Assembly: GCF_044227025.1 (NCBI RefSeq)
Contig: NZ_JBGAFX010000007.1
Coordinates: 124,001 to 188,000 of the forward strand
Origin: Dokdonella_A sp044227025
GTDB lineage: Bacteria; Pseudomonadota; Gammaproteobacteria; Xanthomonadales; Rhodanobacteraceae
Direction of reading: 5' to 3'
Length of the DNA stretch: 64,000 nucleotides
Shown: in pieces, positions 54,797-63,737 of the stretch
Layout: each line of letters opens with the position of its first letter
How positions within the stretch are numbered: the first letter of the stretch is position 1
Position numbers and translations under genes: made by a program
The notes under the pieces: model-generated
Told to the model about the DNA's origin: nothing
The model's input: the letters and a program-made list of their open reading frames with translations, nothing else
Database searches by the model: none

Positions 54797-55651
54797 ATGC
54801 TGAGCATCATCCTGCCGGCGAAGAACGAGGCGGCCGCCCTGGTCGACCTGCTGCCGAAACTGCGCCGCAGCAGGCCGGACGCCGAGATCCTTGTGGTCGA
54901 CGACGGTTCGACCGACGAAACCGCGAGAATCTGCCGGGAGGCCGGGGTGCGCTCGGTGCGCCAGCCGTATTCGATGGGCAACGGCGCGGCGATAAAGCGT
55001 GGCGCGCGCGAGGCCGGCGGAGACATTCTCGTGTTCATGGATGCCGATGGCCAGCACGACCCGGTCCTGATCGAACGCCTGCTGCTGCGACTGGATGAGG
55101 GTTTCGACATGGTCGTCGGTGCGCGCGACTGGTCCGGCCAGGCCGGCGTCAGCCGCGGCCTCGCCAACACGCTGTACAACTGGCTCGCCACGCGCATGAC
55201 CGGCTTCGCCGTGAAGGACCTCACCTCGGGATTCCGCGCGGTGCGCGCCGGCAAGTTCCGCGAATTCCTGCACCTGCTGCCGAACGGGTTCTCCTACCCC
55301 ACCACCTGCACAATGGCGTTCTTCCGCAGCGCCTATGCGGTCGCCTACGAGCCGATTCCGGTCGCGAAGCGCATCGGCAAGAGCCATATCCGACCGCTGC
55401 GCGACGGCGTGCGCTTCCTGCTGATCATCTTCAAGATCGCGACGCTGTATTCGCCCTTGAAGCTGTTCGCGCCAGCGAGCGCGCTGTTCTTCCTGCTCGG
55501 CCTTGGCCATTACGCGTACACGTTCGTGACCGCGCACCGGCTGACGAACATGAGCGTGCTGCTGTTCAGTGCATCAGTGATCGTGTTCTTGATTGGCCTG
55601 ATTTCGGAGCAGATCACCGCATTGACCTACCGGCGGGACGATCGTGGCTGA
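54797..55651 (+). CDS. Family 2 glycosyltransferase (polyprenyl-phosphate sugar synthase type)
   Basis: 284-aa GT-A enzyme with two C-terminal membrane segments (about 220-240 and 255-275), the architecture of DPM1-, ArnC- and GtrB-like enzymes that load a sugar onto a polyprenyl phosphate at the inner face of the membrane. Motifs: SIILPAKNEAAAL, ILVVDDGSTDET, FMDADGQHDP (DxD-type metal site) and DLTSGFRAVR. First gene of a plus-strand operon. It could supply the lipid-linked donor for the GT-C protein at 61158-63077; that link is inference. Confidence 0.88.
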   Translation: MLSIILPAKNEAAALVDLLPKLRRSRPDAEILVVDDGSTDETARICREAGVRSVRQPYSMGNGAAIKRGAREAGGDILVFMDADGQHDPVLIERLLLRLDEGFDMVVGARDWSGQAGVSRGLANTLYNWLATRMTGFAVKDLTSGFRAVRAGKFREFLHLLPNGFSYPTTCTMAFFRSAYAVAYEPIPVAKRIGKSHIRPLRDGVRFLLIIFKIATLYSPLKLFAPASALFFLLGLGHYAYTFVTAHRLTNMSVLLFSASVIVFLIGLISEQITALTYRRDDRG

Positions 55652-55684
55652 TGCTGGCGTGCCAACCGCCGCAGGGCCGCGTCG

Positions 55685-56398
55685 ATGAACGTGCGCAAGC
55701 TGGCTGCGAAGGTTCGCCGCACGCCCTTGCATCCGCAGTGGCTGCTCGGCGGTGAGGCGATCGCGGGAGGCTGGGTGCGCGATCAGGCGCACGGTCGCGT
55801 ACTCGACGTCGGCTGCGCGAGCCGCTGGATCGAGCGTTGGCTGGAACCGGGCTGCAGTTATGTTGGACTGGATTACCCGGCGACGGGACGCGACTTGTAC
55901 AGGGCGCGCCCCGACCTGTTCGCCGACGCCAGCGAGCTGCCGCTGCAGGACGCGACGTTCGACACGGTCGTGCTGCTCGAGGTGCTGGAGCACCTGCGGC
56001 GGCCGTGCGAAGCCCTGCGCGAGGCCGCGCGCGTGGTGCGCCCGCAAGGCACGGTTTTGCTTAGCCTCCCGTTTCTCTATCCGGTGCACGACGCGCCGCA
56101 CGACTACCAGCGTCTGACGATCCATGGTTTGATCCGCGACGTCGAGGCGGCGGGCCTCCGGGTCGAGCGCGTGACGCCTACGCTCGGCTCGGCGGATACC
56201 GCGGGTTTGATGACAAGCCTGGCACTGGGCGGCGCCGTTGCGAAGATCATCGAGCAGGGTGATCTGCGCCTCGTGCTGTTGCCCTTGTTGGCGCTCGCCA
56301 TACCGCTCGTCAACTGTACGGCGTGGATCGCTGCTCGCGTGCTGCCGTCGTGGGACGCCATGACCGCCGGCTATCGCCTGTCGGCCACACGCCCCTGA
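55685..56398 (+). CDS. Class I SAM-dependent methyltransferase (glycan cluster, 1)
   Basis: 237-aa protein with SAM motif I VLDVGCASRWIERWL (about 40-54), acidic motif II YVGLDYPATG, the LPLQDATFDTVVLLEVLEHL block and RVVRPQGTVLLSLPF, typical of UbiE/COQ5-like Methyltransf_11 enzymes. A hydrophobic segment near 195-220 may hold it at the membrane. Substrate unknown; by context a sugar, lipid or glycan intermediate. 33 bp after the GT2 gene. Confidence 0.85.
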   Translation: MNVRKLAAKVRRTPLHPQWLLGGEAIAGGWVRDQAHGRVLDVGCASRWIERWLEPGCSYVGLDYPATGRDLYRARPDLFADASELPLQDATFDTVVLLEVLEHLRRPCEALREAARVVRPQGTVLLSLPFLYPVHDAPHDYQRLTIHGLIRDVEAAGLRVERVTPTLGSADTAGLMTSLALGGAVAKIIEQGDLRLVLLPLLALAIPLVNCTAWIAARVLPSWDAMTAGYRLSATRP

Positions 56399-56425
56399 TC
56401 GCACGAGCGCACGACGACGGCAGCC

Positions 56426-57175
56426 ATGAACCGCGGATATCAACCCGATTTCTCCACGATGTACGAGTCGATGCACTCGCTGGACGAGCGCCGCCGCAAG
56501 GCCGCGACCATGGTCGCGGTCCTCCGAGAAGCCCTTGGCCCGGCCCTCGCTCAGGCGCACGCGCTCAACCTTGGATGCTCCACCGGGATCATCGACGAGT
56601 ACATCGCCGGCCACGTCCGCACGATGACCGGCGTGGACATCGACGAGCCCGCGATCGCGCTGGCGACGTCGCGGATTACCGCTCAAAACCTGCGATTCCA
56701 GCTTGGCGACGCAATGAATCTCGCGTTCGACGACGGGACGTTCGACATCGTCGTCTGCTCCCAGGTCTACGAACACGTGCCCGACGCGCGGCGAATGATG
56801 ATGGAGATCCGTCGCGTGCTCCGTCCCGGCGGCGTGTGCTACTTCGCGGCGACGAATCGCTGGGCCCTGATCGAGAAGCACCACCGTCTGCCCTTTCTTT
56901 CCTGGCTGCCTGCGCGCGTGGCGGACCGCTACATGCGATGGGCAGGCAAGGGCGAGGCCTATTACGAACGCCACCTCGGGTATGGGGCGTTGCGTGATCT
57001 CGCCTCCGCATTTCGGATCGAGGACTACACCGGCAAGGTGCTGTCCGATCCCGAGCGCTACGAGGCCGCGTATCTGTTCCGCACGCGTTTCGCGCGCGTT
57101 GCCGCCCGGTCCATGTACGGCCTCCTGCGCAGGATGTTCCCTGGATACATCTGGCTGTTGTGGAAAGAGACTTGA
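56426..57175 (+). CDS. Class I SAM-dependent methyltransferase (glycan cluster, 2)
   Basis: 249-aa Methyltransf_11-type protein: ALNLGCSTGIIDEYIAG (motif I), TGVDIDEPAIALA (motif II), LAFDDGTFDIVVCSQVYEHVPDARRMMMEIRRVLRPGG. Its C-terminal 50 residues are basic with aromatic residues, suggesting a membrane-associated acceptor. It follows the first methyltransferase by 27 bp and overlaps the next gene by 16 bp. Substrate unknown. Confidence 0.85.
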   Translation: MNRGYQPDFSTMYESMHSLDERRRKAATMVAVLREALGPALAQAHALNLGCSTGIIDEYIAGHVRTMTGVDIDEPAIALATSRITAQNLRFQLGDAMNLAFDDGTFDIVVCSQVYEHVPDARRMMMEIRRVLRPGGVCYFAATNRWALIEKHHRLPFLSWLPARVADRYMRWAGKGEAYYERHLGYGALRDLASAFRIEDYTGKVLSDPERYEAAYLFRTRFARVAARSMYGLLRRMFPGYIWLLWKET

Positions 57176-58146
57176 GCCGTGGCGCTTCCGGCGACGGCGG
57201 CGCGCCCGTTGCGCCGCCGATGACCGGCCGTTCGCGCTGGTGGCGCGTCGTCGCAGCGATGCTCACCCTGCTGGCCGTCGCATGGGTGGTGCGCCTCCTC
57301 ATGCAGGCGATGCCCGACATCGCCGCGCATTATCGCGAAATCGATCCGCAGCTCCTGCTCCTGGCGCTGTTGCTCGCGGGCGTGGCGTCCTGGTTCACGT
57401 TCCTCGCCTTCGCGAGACTGTTGCCGGCATTCCGCGTCGAGGGATATCGCCTGCGCGAACTCGCCCACCTGTATTTCACCGCGCAGCTGTTCAAGCATCT
57501 CCCGGGCCGCGTCTGGGGAATCGGTTACCAATGGATGGCGGGAGGACGAACCGCGTCCCTGGGCAGTTGGGTCCAGGCGAACCTGCTGCACACGTTGCTC
57601 GCCACCTACTTCGCACTCTGGAGTTCGGCGATAACGATCGCCTTCTTCGTTCGTCCCCCGGTCGGCGGCTTGGTGATTGTTGCTGGAATACTCGGCTGCG
57701 TACCGCTGTGGAGCGCCCCGAGCCTGCTCACGGCGCTGCCATGGATCGGTCCGAAGGTGAGGCGTCGCTTTGGAGACGACTCGCTGCGTGCATCCACGCT
57801 CGTCGCGCCGGCTGACAAGCTGCGCATCCTGCTTCTGTTCGCTGCGAGCTGGCTCGTCTGCTATGCGAGCTGGTACGTCATCGGCATGGCGTACGCTCCG
57901 CTTGGCGGCGCAGGCGGCATGCGCATGTGCGCCTACTACATGATTGCCTGGTTCGTCGGCTATGTTTCGCTGCTGACGCCTTCTGGTCTCGGGGTCCGTG
58001 AACTGGTCTTCGCGTGGTTCGCGCAGGACTTCCCGAGCGATGCGATCGTGCTGATGGCGATCGTCGGTCGCGTCAGTCTGTTGTTCGTCGACCTGCTGCT
58101 GGGATTGCTGTTCGCTCCGTTCGCTCCGCGAAAACCAGCTTCATGA
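57160..58146 (+). CDS. Lysylphosphatidylglycerol-synthase-TM-like membrane protein (YbhN/AglD family)
   Basis: 328-aa protein with about eight membrane segments and the LPG_synthase_TM features LFKHLPGRVWGIGY and LTPSGLGVRELVF (the latter matches the family's P-G-G-L/G-x-x-E block). No soluble lysyl-transferase domain is present. Stand-alone relatives in glycan loci are proposed to move or flip lipid-linked sugars. The start is GTG at 57160, giving a 16-bp overlap; MTGRSRWW 20 codons later is an alternative. The 3' end overlaps the convergent methyltransferase by 6 bp. Confidence 0.8.
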   Translation: MERDLSRGASGDGGAPVAPPMTGRSRWWRVVAAMLTLLAVAWVVRLLMQAMPDIAAHYREIDPQLLLLALLLAGVASWFTFLAFARLLPAFRVEGYRLRELAHLYFTAQLFKHLPGRVWGIGYQWMAGGRTASLGSWVQANLLHTLLATYFALWSSAITIAFFVRPPVGGLVIVAGILGCVPLWSAPSLLTALPWIGPKVRRRFGDDSLRASTLVAPADKLRILLLFAASWLVCYASWYVIGMAYAPLGGAGGMRMCAYYMIAWFVGYVSLLTPSGLGVRELVFAWFAQDFPSDAIVLMAIVGRVSLLFVDLLLGLLFAPFAPRKPAS

Positions 58147-59076
58147 TGGTTTGGTGGCGGGTGCCGTGCATCGGAAGAACAGGTGCGAGGGCGCGAGGCG
58201 CATTCCGATCCACGGCACGACCGCAAGGGCGGGTGCAAGTACCTTGCATGGCAGGACGAGCCAGCGCAGCGACGCCACGCGGCGCAGTCTTCGTTCGAAC
58301 AGCGCAGCGAGCTTGGCCACGATCTGCCGATAGGGCAGGGCGCCGGTCGTCGTGACGTCCACGTTCGTAAAGCCGGCACGCTCGAACAGGCGGACCAGCG
58401 CCGCGCGCGAAAACCACAGGAAGTGATGTGGTGGAAGGTCACCGTCGCCGAGTCTGCGATCGAATCGGGCGAGGAATCGATCCCGGTTCGGCACGCTGCC
58501 CGCAACGATTCCGCCGGGGCGGCACAACCGCTGCACCTGGGCGAGAAAGGCAAGCGGCGCGTCCTGGTGTTCGAGTACCTCGAAGAACGTCACCAGGTCG
58601 AATTGCTCGCCGCGCAGTCCGGACGCGTGCTCGAACGCATCCAGGGTCGATACGCTGACGTTCGCCAGGTGAAACTTTTCCCGGGCGACGGCGATGCTCT
58701 TTTCATCGAGGTCGATGCCGTGCGGTTCGTATCCGATTTGCGCAAGGCGATGCAGTACGGCGCCATCGCCGCAACCGATGTCCAGTGCGCGACCGCGATG
58801 TGGCGGCAACGCCGCGAACAATGGTTCCGCCCAACGCGGGAACGGTCGTTTTCCGGTGTGGTAATCGACGTAGGCTTCGAAGCCTTCGCCTTCGTACACG
58901 CTTGGATCCGCCTGCAAGGGCCACCAGAACTGCAGTTCGCAGTTCGGACATCGCTGCAGCGTGTAGGTGCGCTGGTTGTGCGGCGCCCGATGCACGTGCG
59001 CGGGAACATCGGCGCGGGCCTTGGCCGCGCAGCCCGCGCACGTCACTGAATCGTCGCTTTCCCGAATCTCGTTCAT
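58141..59076 (-). CDS. Zinc-ribbon SAM-dependent methyltransferase (glycan cluster, 3)
   Basis: 311-aa protein. An N-terminal CAGC...CPNC zinc knuckle (two CxxC pairs within about 12-46) precedes a class I methyltransferase core: RGRALDIGCGDGAVLHRL (motif I), PHGIDLDEKSIAVARE, FDLVTFFEVLEHQDAPLAFLAQVQRLCRPGG. This layout is common in capsule/LPS-type C-methyl or O-methyltransferases. The ATG at 59076 overlaps the epimerase stop (ATGA). Last gene of the minus-strand operon; converges with the LPG-TM gene. Confidence 0.85.
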   Translation of the reverse strand: MNEIRESDDSVTCAGCAAKARADVPAHVHRAPHNQRTYTLQRCPNCELQFWWPLQADPSVYEGEGFEAYVDYHTGKRPFPRWAEPLFAALPPHRGRALDIGCGDGAVLHRLAQIGYEPHGIDLDEKSIAVAREKFHLANVSVSTLDAFEHASGLRGEQFDLVTFFEVLEHQDAPLAFLAQVQRLCRPGGIVAGSVPNRDRFLARFDRRLGDGDLPPHHFLWFSRAALVRLFERAGFTNVDVTTTGALPYRQIVAKLAALFERRLRRVASLRWLVLPCKVLAPALAVVPWIGMRLAPSHLFFRCTAPATKPS

Positions 59077-59999
59077 TGTCCGCTCAACCATTGCCAGGTG
59101 TGGACCACGCCGGCTTCCAACGGCGTGGCGGCCGTCCAGCCACAGCGTTCCCGGATCGCCCGCGTGTCGAGCACGATACGCTGGACGTCGATGCCGCGCG
59201 CGGCTTCATGACGTACGCACAGCCGCCGGCCGCTGGCGCGTTCGACGACGGAGACGAGATCGTTGAGGCTGTGGCCGACTCCGGCGCCGATATTGAACGT
59301 GCCGGTCGGCGCGCCGTCCGCAACGAAGCATTCCATGGCCGACACGACATCGTCGATGTAGACGAAATCCCGCACGGTCGACCCGTCACCCCAGATGCTC
59401 ATGGTCGAGCCATCAAGCGCATGTTGCAGCATCGTGCGGATGACACCGAAGCCCTGGTAGCGCGGCTGCCCGGGTCCGTAGACGTTCGATGGGCGCAGGA
59501 TCACGAGCGGATTGCCCTGTCGCTGCTGGAAGCAGCGCAGGAACGTTTCCACCGCGACCTTGCCGGCGCCGTAGAACGAAAGCGGCTTGAGCTCCGAGGA
59601 TTCATCGGCCGTACCGCTGCCCGGATCGCCGTAGACGGTTCCGCCGGAGGAAACGTAGACGAGCCGAATGTGCGGATGTGCGATCAACTCGCCAAGCAGA
59701 CCAAGTGTCGGGGCGATGTTCAGATCCGCCTCGAGCGAAGGCGTGACGGCGGACAGGCCCGGGGTCGTTGCCGAGGCGAGATGGACGATCGTCCCCATGC
59801 GTGGCAGCAATCGCCGCAGCAGTTCGGTGTTTTCCATCCCGCCACCATGGACCGTGCAGCCTTCGGCGATATCGAGCGTGGTGCCTCGCGCAAGCACATG
59901 CACTTCGTAGCCACGCGCGCCCAGGCGTGCGCACAGCGCCCGACCCATGAAGCCGGCGCCTCCGAGCAGCAGGACGTTCTTGTTGCCTGGTTCGGTCAC
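59073..59999 (-). CDS. NAD-dependent nucleotide-sugar epimerase/dehydratase
   Basis: 308-aa extended SDR. The Rossmann motif NVLLLGGAGFMGRAL lies at the N-terminus. The catalytic YxxxK is SFYGAGKVAVE, with upstream VYVSSGGTVYGDP. RPSNVYGPGQPRYQGFG and WGDGSTVRDFVYIDDVVSA are typical of GalE-like UDP-hexose epimerases. The start is GTG at 59999, overlapping the GT4 stop (GTGA); the longer reading upstream is inside GT4. It supplies a sugar nucleotide for the glycan; the exact sugar cannot be told. Confidence 0.9.
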   Translation of the reverse strand: MTEPGNKNVLLLGGAGFMGRALCARLGARGYEVHVLARGTTLDIAEGCTVHGGGMENTELLRRLLPRMGTIVHLASATTPGLSAVTPSLEADLNIAPTLGLLGELIAHPHIRLVYVSSGGTVYGDPGSGTADESSELKPLSFYGAGKVAVETFLRCFQQRQGNPLVILRPSNVYGPGQPRYQGFGVIRTMLQHALDGSTMSIWGDGSTVRDFVYIDDVVSAMECFVADGAPTGTFNIGAGVGHSLNDLVSVVERASGRRLCVRHEAARGIDVQRIVLDTRAIRERCGWTAATPLEAGVVHTWQWLSGQ

Positions 60000-61201
60000 G
60001 ACGCGGCGAGCTCCCGGTGGATGTGGGCATAGCGTGCCGCGCAATCATCCCATGTGCCAACCCGGGACCTGACGAATTCACGCGCGCGCAAACCAGTCTC
60101 GTGGTTGCGCACGTCGTCTTCCAACTCGCCGAGCGCCGCTGCAAACCCGTCGCGGCTGTCGCACAGCCAGCCGGTTGATCCATGCTGGAGCAGGTCGACG
60201 TGCGCCGGGATGCGCGAGGCGACGATCGGCAATGTCGCTGCCATGGCTTCGAGCATGACCTGTGGCAATCCCTCCGCATGCGCGCTGAGCGTCACCAGGC
60301 CACGTGCCGTCGGAAACCATTCGCTGCAAAGGGCTTCCGGGGTCGCTGGGCCGTGGTAGTGCACCCACTCGGGGACTGCCAATGGTTCCTGCATCGGGCC
60401 GAACAGATGCAGTTCGCGATCGGTCCCGGAAAATGCCGCTTCTCCCCAAGAGAACAGCATGCCGATCTTTGCCTTGGTGAGTCGCGACACGCACAGCCAT
60501 CGCGACGGGTTCGCGGGCGTGCGTTCGACCGCATACCAGCGCGGATCGATTCCGAAAGGAACGTGCCGCACGCGAGCGAGATCACCGAAGCGGCGTTCGA
60601 GTTCGGGCACCATCCACGCCGCATTCGGGCAGATGAAGACGCCTCGCCCGCGAAATACGCGGCGGAGCGCCGCCGCCATGCCGGGCAGGCGCAGCATGGC
60701 CATGTCGGTGCCGAGCACGGTGACCAGCAGCGGCGTCGCGCTGCGCGGCAGCGCGAGTGCGTTCTGCAACCAGTTGACATGCAGGACATCGATGTCGCGC
60801 TCGCGCCGGTACAGCGAACGCAGCATGCGCAAGAGTTGCAGCGGCGTACCCAGGCCGCGAATTCCGCGGGTCCGCATGAGATGGGCGATTCCGCCCGCTT
60901 GCATCAACTGCGCGAGCCACCTTTGTTCGTCGGGTGTTGCCGTATATGCGGCGTTGCCTGGCATCTCTCCCGGAGGACACCAGGCCCGCAGTCGGGTGTC
61001 ATCGCGGCGCGCGAGCGCATCGGTGATGTGGCGGATGAACAAGCCCCTCCAGTCCCCGAGGTCGGCCGGATAGGAGGTGCTGACCATCAGGACCTGGAGC
61101 GCGCGGCTCGACAACTCCGCCGTCGTCTGCGGACAAGGTGTCGGCTGCGGTTGCAGATCAGTTCCCGATCTGCCGCTTGAGCTCGTCGATGTCCTTGTCA
61201 T
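59996..61201 (-). CDS. Family 4 glycosyltransferase (GT-B)
   Basis: 401-aa cytoplasmic glycosyltransferase. The N-terminal acceptor fold begins near VLMVSTSYPADLGDWRGLFIRH. The donor domain has SRWLCVSRLTKAKIG and the EX7E region LSAHAEGLPQVMLEAMAATLPIVASRIPAH, characteristic of GT4. The first ATG (61201) overlaps the upstream gene by 44 bp and adds a 35-residue low-complexity leader, so the true start may be further in, for example a TTG about 30 codons on or the ATG at 61087. Confidence 0.87.
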   Translation of the reverse strand: MTRTSTSSSGRSGTDLQPQPTPCPQTTAELSSRALQVLMVSTSYPADLGDWRGLFIRHITDALARRDDTRLRAWCPPGEMPGNAAYTATPDEQRWLAQLMQAGGIAHLMRTRGIRGLGTPLQLLRMLRSLYRRERDIDVLHVNWLQNALALPRSATPLLVTVLGTDMAMLRLPGMAAALRRVFRGRGVFICPNAAWMVPELERRFGDLARVRHVPFGIDPRWYAVERTPANPSRWLCVSRLTKAKIGMLFSWGEAAFSGTDRELHLFGPMQEPLAVPEWVHYHGPATPEALCSEWFPTARGLVTLSAHAEGLPQVMLEAMAATLPIVASRIPAHVDLLQHGSTGWLCDSRDGFAAALGELEDDVRNHETGLRAREFVRSRVGTWDDCAARYAHIHRELAAS

Positions 61202-63077
61202 GCAGACCTATCTTGTCGAGGCGTTGCGCGGCCTTCAGGTGATCGGTGGCAGTCATCCGGTCGCCAGTGGCAAGGGCGATCTTGGCCAGATTGAGCTCGA
61301 AGTACGCGTTGGTGGGATCGGTGGCGGCCGCCTTCGTCGTGAGGCGGACTGCCTCCTGGTGATCGTGCACGACATTGAAAATGTACGCGCCATAGTCATT
61401 GAACATCATCGCCCGCACCTGCGGTCGCCAGCGCGGGTTGGCCAGCGCCGCGTCGAACAAGGTTGCCACGTCCGATGGGGTCAGTGCGAGTTGGCTGTCG
61501 GATGCGGCGACGAGCAGTTGAAGGAACGGATTGGCCTGCTCGTTCGAGGCTGCGTTTCGCAGGCGAACGGCGAGGTCGGCGACCTCCTCTGGTGGCACCG
61601 GGCCGGCGGTGCCACGCAACAGGATCATCGACACGCCCGGAAACACCTGGCGTGGATCCAGCTCCGCAGCGCGTTTCAGATAGGCGATGGCCGCGGGAGT
61701 GGCTGTCTTGAGTGTTCCGTCACGCGCAGCGGCCGCCGCTATTGCCCTTCCGGCTTCATATTGCGAGCGCGAGGACAGTGGGTGGTGCGCCACGTCGGCG
61801 AGCGCCAGCGAAAGAGCGCTCCCCCAACTGTCCGCGCGAACGGCCGTGATGCCGCCAAGCAGGACGATGGCGAATGCGGCAAATGCAGCGAGGCCCTTGC
61901 GCGAGGGCCAGAAGGGCGCGCGCGCCGACGCAAGCAGGCAAACCGCCGTCAGCAACGGGCCCGCCATGGGCAGGTAGTTGCGGTGCTCGAACACGAGCTC
62001 GAGCGGGAAGATCGTCGATTCGAGCGAATGGCCGATAAAGAACCAGGCGACGCCGAAGGCGAACACGGGAAGGCGCGTGCGCAGCAGCCACGCGCTTGCG
62101 CACAGTGCGGCGAGGAACGCGATCGACAGCGCGGTGGTGATGGGGGAGAACAGGCTCGCCGACACCGCAATGTCATCGTGATACATGCCCATGAACGACG
62201 GCATTGGCACGAAGATCCAGACGAGGTAGTCGCACAGCACGCGCGCTTCCGACAGCAGGCGCGTGTAAAGCGTGAAGCCGTTGCGTGCGTATGCGAGGGA
62301 TTCCGGATGCATGGCGACGTAGGCCGCATACAGCACGAGTGGCAGCGCGACGCTCAGGCCGAAGAATGCGAGCAAGATCCTGCGCTTGCCGGCAGAAGCC
62401 GCGAAACGGAAGGCCAGGCATTCGATTGCGAACGCATACATCGCGATCAGGGCCCCGTTCTCCTTGCTGAAGACTGCGAGCAGGCCGAATACGCACAGGC
62501 CCGCGATCCCGACCAGCAGGCCCGGCTCGCCACGCAGCATGCGCAACCTGCCTTCGGCATAGCACAGCAGGCCCATCAGCGTGAACATCGTCGCGAGCAG
62601 GTTCATGCGCTGCACGATGTAGAGCACGCTGCTGACCTGTAGCGGATGCAACAGCCATGCACCAATCGCAATTGTTGCGAGCACTTCAGGACGAAAGGCG
62701 CCATCCTGCGGGAGTACCCGGTTTGCGATACGGTGGAATATCGCGTACAGCAGCACGCCGTTGAGCAGATGGATCGCGAGATTCACCAGCTTGAACGCGA
62801 ACGGGTCCATGCCGAACCCATACACGTTGAGGCCGAACGACAGCATGCTGATCGGGCGGCGCAGCAAGCCGGAGCCGGTCAGGAGCATGACCGCGAACCA
62901 GTCCGGCTTGTCGCCATTCTGGATCGACTGCAGTGCAGGATTGGTGACGATGTTCGGGAAATCATCGAACAGGAAGTCGCCGCCAAGTCCGCGCACGTAG
63001 ATGCACGCACAGGCGGCGCACAGGGCGGCGAGCCAGAAACGGGTATCGGAGAGCACCCGGTACACGTGTCTATCCAT
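61158..63077 (-). CDS. GT-C membrane glycosyltransferase with TPR tail, candidate pilin glycosyltransferase
   Basis: 639 aa. About ten to eleven membrane segments occupy 10-415; a helical TPR-like domain fills 430-639. FLFDDFPNIVTNPALQ (36-51) in the first periplasmic loop supplies the acidic residues of GT-C enzymes, and FEHRNYLPMAG (363-373) matches the motif of TMTC-like/DUF1736 proteins. The ATG at 63077 follows GGAGG. It is the first gene after pilA on the same strand, separated by the pilA terminator, the position occupied by TfpO/TfpW-type pilin glycosyltransferases in other bacteria. Target PilA is inference; polysaccharide polymerase or ligase is the alternative. Confidence 0.75.
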   Translation of the reverse strand: MDRHVYRVLSDTRFWLAALCAACACIYVRGLGGDFLFDDFPNIVTNPALQSIQNGDKPDWFAVMLLTGSGLLRRPISMLSFGLNVYGFGMDPFAFKLVNLAIHLLNGVLLYAIFHRIANRVLPQDGAFRPEVLATIAIGAWLLHPLQVSSVLYIVQRMNLLATMFTLMGLLCYAEGRLRMLRGEPGLLVGIAGLCVFGLLAVFSKENGALIAMYAFAIECLAFRFAASAGKRRILLAFFGLSVALPLVLYAAYVAMHPESLAYARNGFTLYTRLLSEARVLCDYLVWIFVPMPSFMGMYHDDIAVSASLFSPITTALSIAFLAALCASAWLLRTRLPVFAFGVAWFFIGHSLESTIFPLELVFEHRNYLPMAGPLLTAVCLLASARAPFWPSRKGLAAFAAFAIVLLGGITAVRADSWGSALSLALADVAHHPLSSRSQYEAGRAIAAAAARDGTLKTATPAAIAYLKRAAELDPRQVFPGVSMILLRGTAGPVPPEEVADLAVRLRNAASNEQANPFLQLLVAASDSQLALTPSDVATLFDAALANPRWRPQVRAMMFNDYGAYIFNVVHDHQEAVRLTTKAAATDPTNAYFELNLAKIALATGDRMTATDHLKAAQRLDKIGLHDKDIDELKRQIGN

Positions 63078-63118
63078 CGGGCCTCCGAGGATTACAGATT
63101 GGCGATGATAGCGGGCAC

Positions 63119-63144
63119 AAAAAAACGCCGCCCGAAGGCGGCGT
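63119..63144 (-). terminator. Rho-independent terminator of pilA
   Basis: On the minus strand ACGCCGCC-TTCG-GGCGGCGT is followed by a run of T (complement of 63119-63125). The UUCG tetraloop and uninterrupted 8-bp GC stem make it a classic strong terminator, 25 bp after the pilA stop and 42 bp before the GT-C start. Confidence 0.93.
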
Positions 63145-63168
63145 CGTTTCGAAGCAATTACTTGCGAA

Positions 63169-63618
63169 TCAACGGCAAAGCGACGGCACGTACTTGGCCG
63201 GGATCGTCGTGCCGGCGGCCGCATTGCAGCTCCACTCGAGCACGTCGGTCGTACCGGCGCTGGGTGCCGACTTCAGGACGTAGGCCTTGCCGCCCGCGGT
63301 GTAGAGGTCAGCAACGCCCGTCGTCGTGATCGTGATGACGCCGACATTGGTAGCACCGGTAACCTTCGTGCTGGCGATGTACTTGGTCGTGTTGTTGTTG
63401 CAGCCCGCGCTCGAAATGTTCGGCGGAACGTGGCCCTGGCCCTCGTAGAACTCCACGATGGAGTTCTTGCAGGCATCGCCGGCGACGACGACTTCGCTGA
63501 GCTTGGCGCGGACCATGTAGTCCTGGTACGCCGGCAGCGCGATCGCGGCCAAGATCGCGATGATCGCGACCACGATCATCAACTCGATGAGCGTGAAGCC
63601 TTTCTGGATCTTGTTCAT
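63169..63618 (-). CDS. pilA: Type IV major pilin PilA
   Basis: 149-aa prepilin. Leader MNKIQKG is cleaved by PilD before Phe, giving FTLIELMIVVAIIAILAAIA with the essential Glu5. A globular domain follows, with cysteines in DACKNSI, AGCNNN, WSCNAAAG and the last-but-one residue, the C-terminal pair forming the D-region disulfide loop. The globular part is rich in Thr, Ser and Asn, including TITTTG and NNNTTK segments suitable for O-linked modification. An in-frame ATG 28 codons upstream is rejected because it would hide the leader. Confidence 0.96.
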   Translation of the reverse strand: MNKIQKGFTLIELMIVVAIIAILAAIALPAYQDYMVRAKLSEVVVAGDACKNSIVEFYEGQGHVPPNISSAGCNNNTTKYIASTKVTGATNVGVITITTTGVADLYTAGGKAYVLKSAPSAGTTDVLEWSCNAAAGTTIPAKYVPSLCR

Positions 63619-63737
63619 GGTGAATCCTCTGGTATGGATGTAACGGTTTGCCCCTAGAGCCGCCAACCTTGCCAGGCGGGCCCGCTTCCGCGATCGCTTC
63701 ATCTGACTGGCGATCGACGGCTCGCAGGGTAGGAGAT

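Noticed and set aside
63619..63702. 28-residue N-terminal extension of PilA
   Set aside because: It would bury the prepilin leader MNKIQKG that PilD must recognise; the ATG at 63618 has its own ribosome site.
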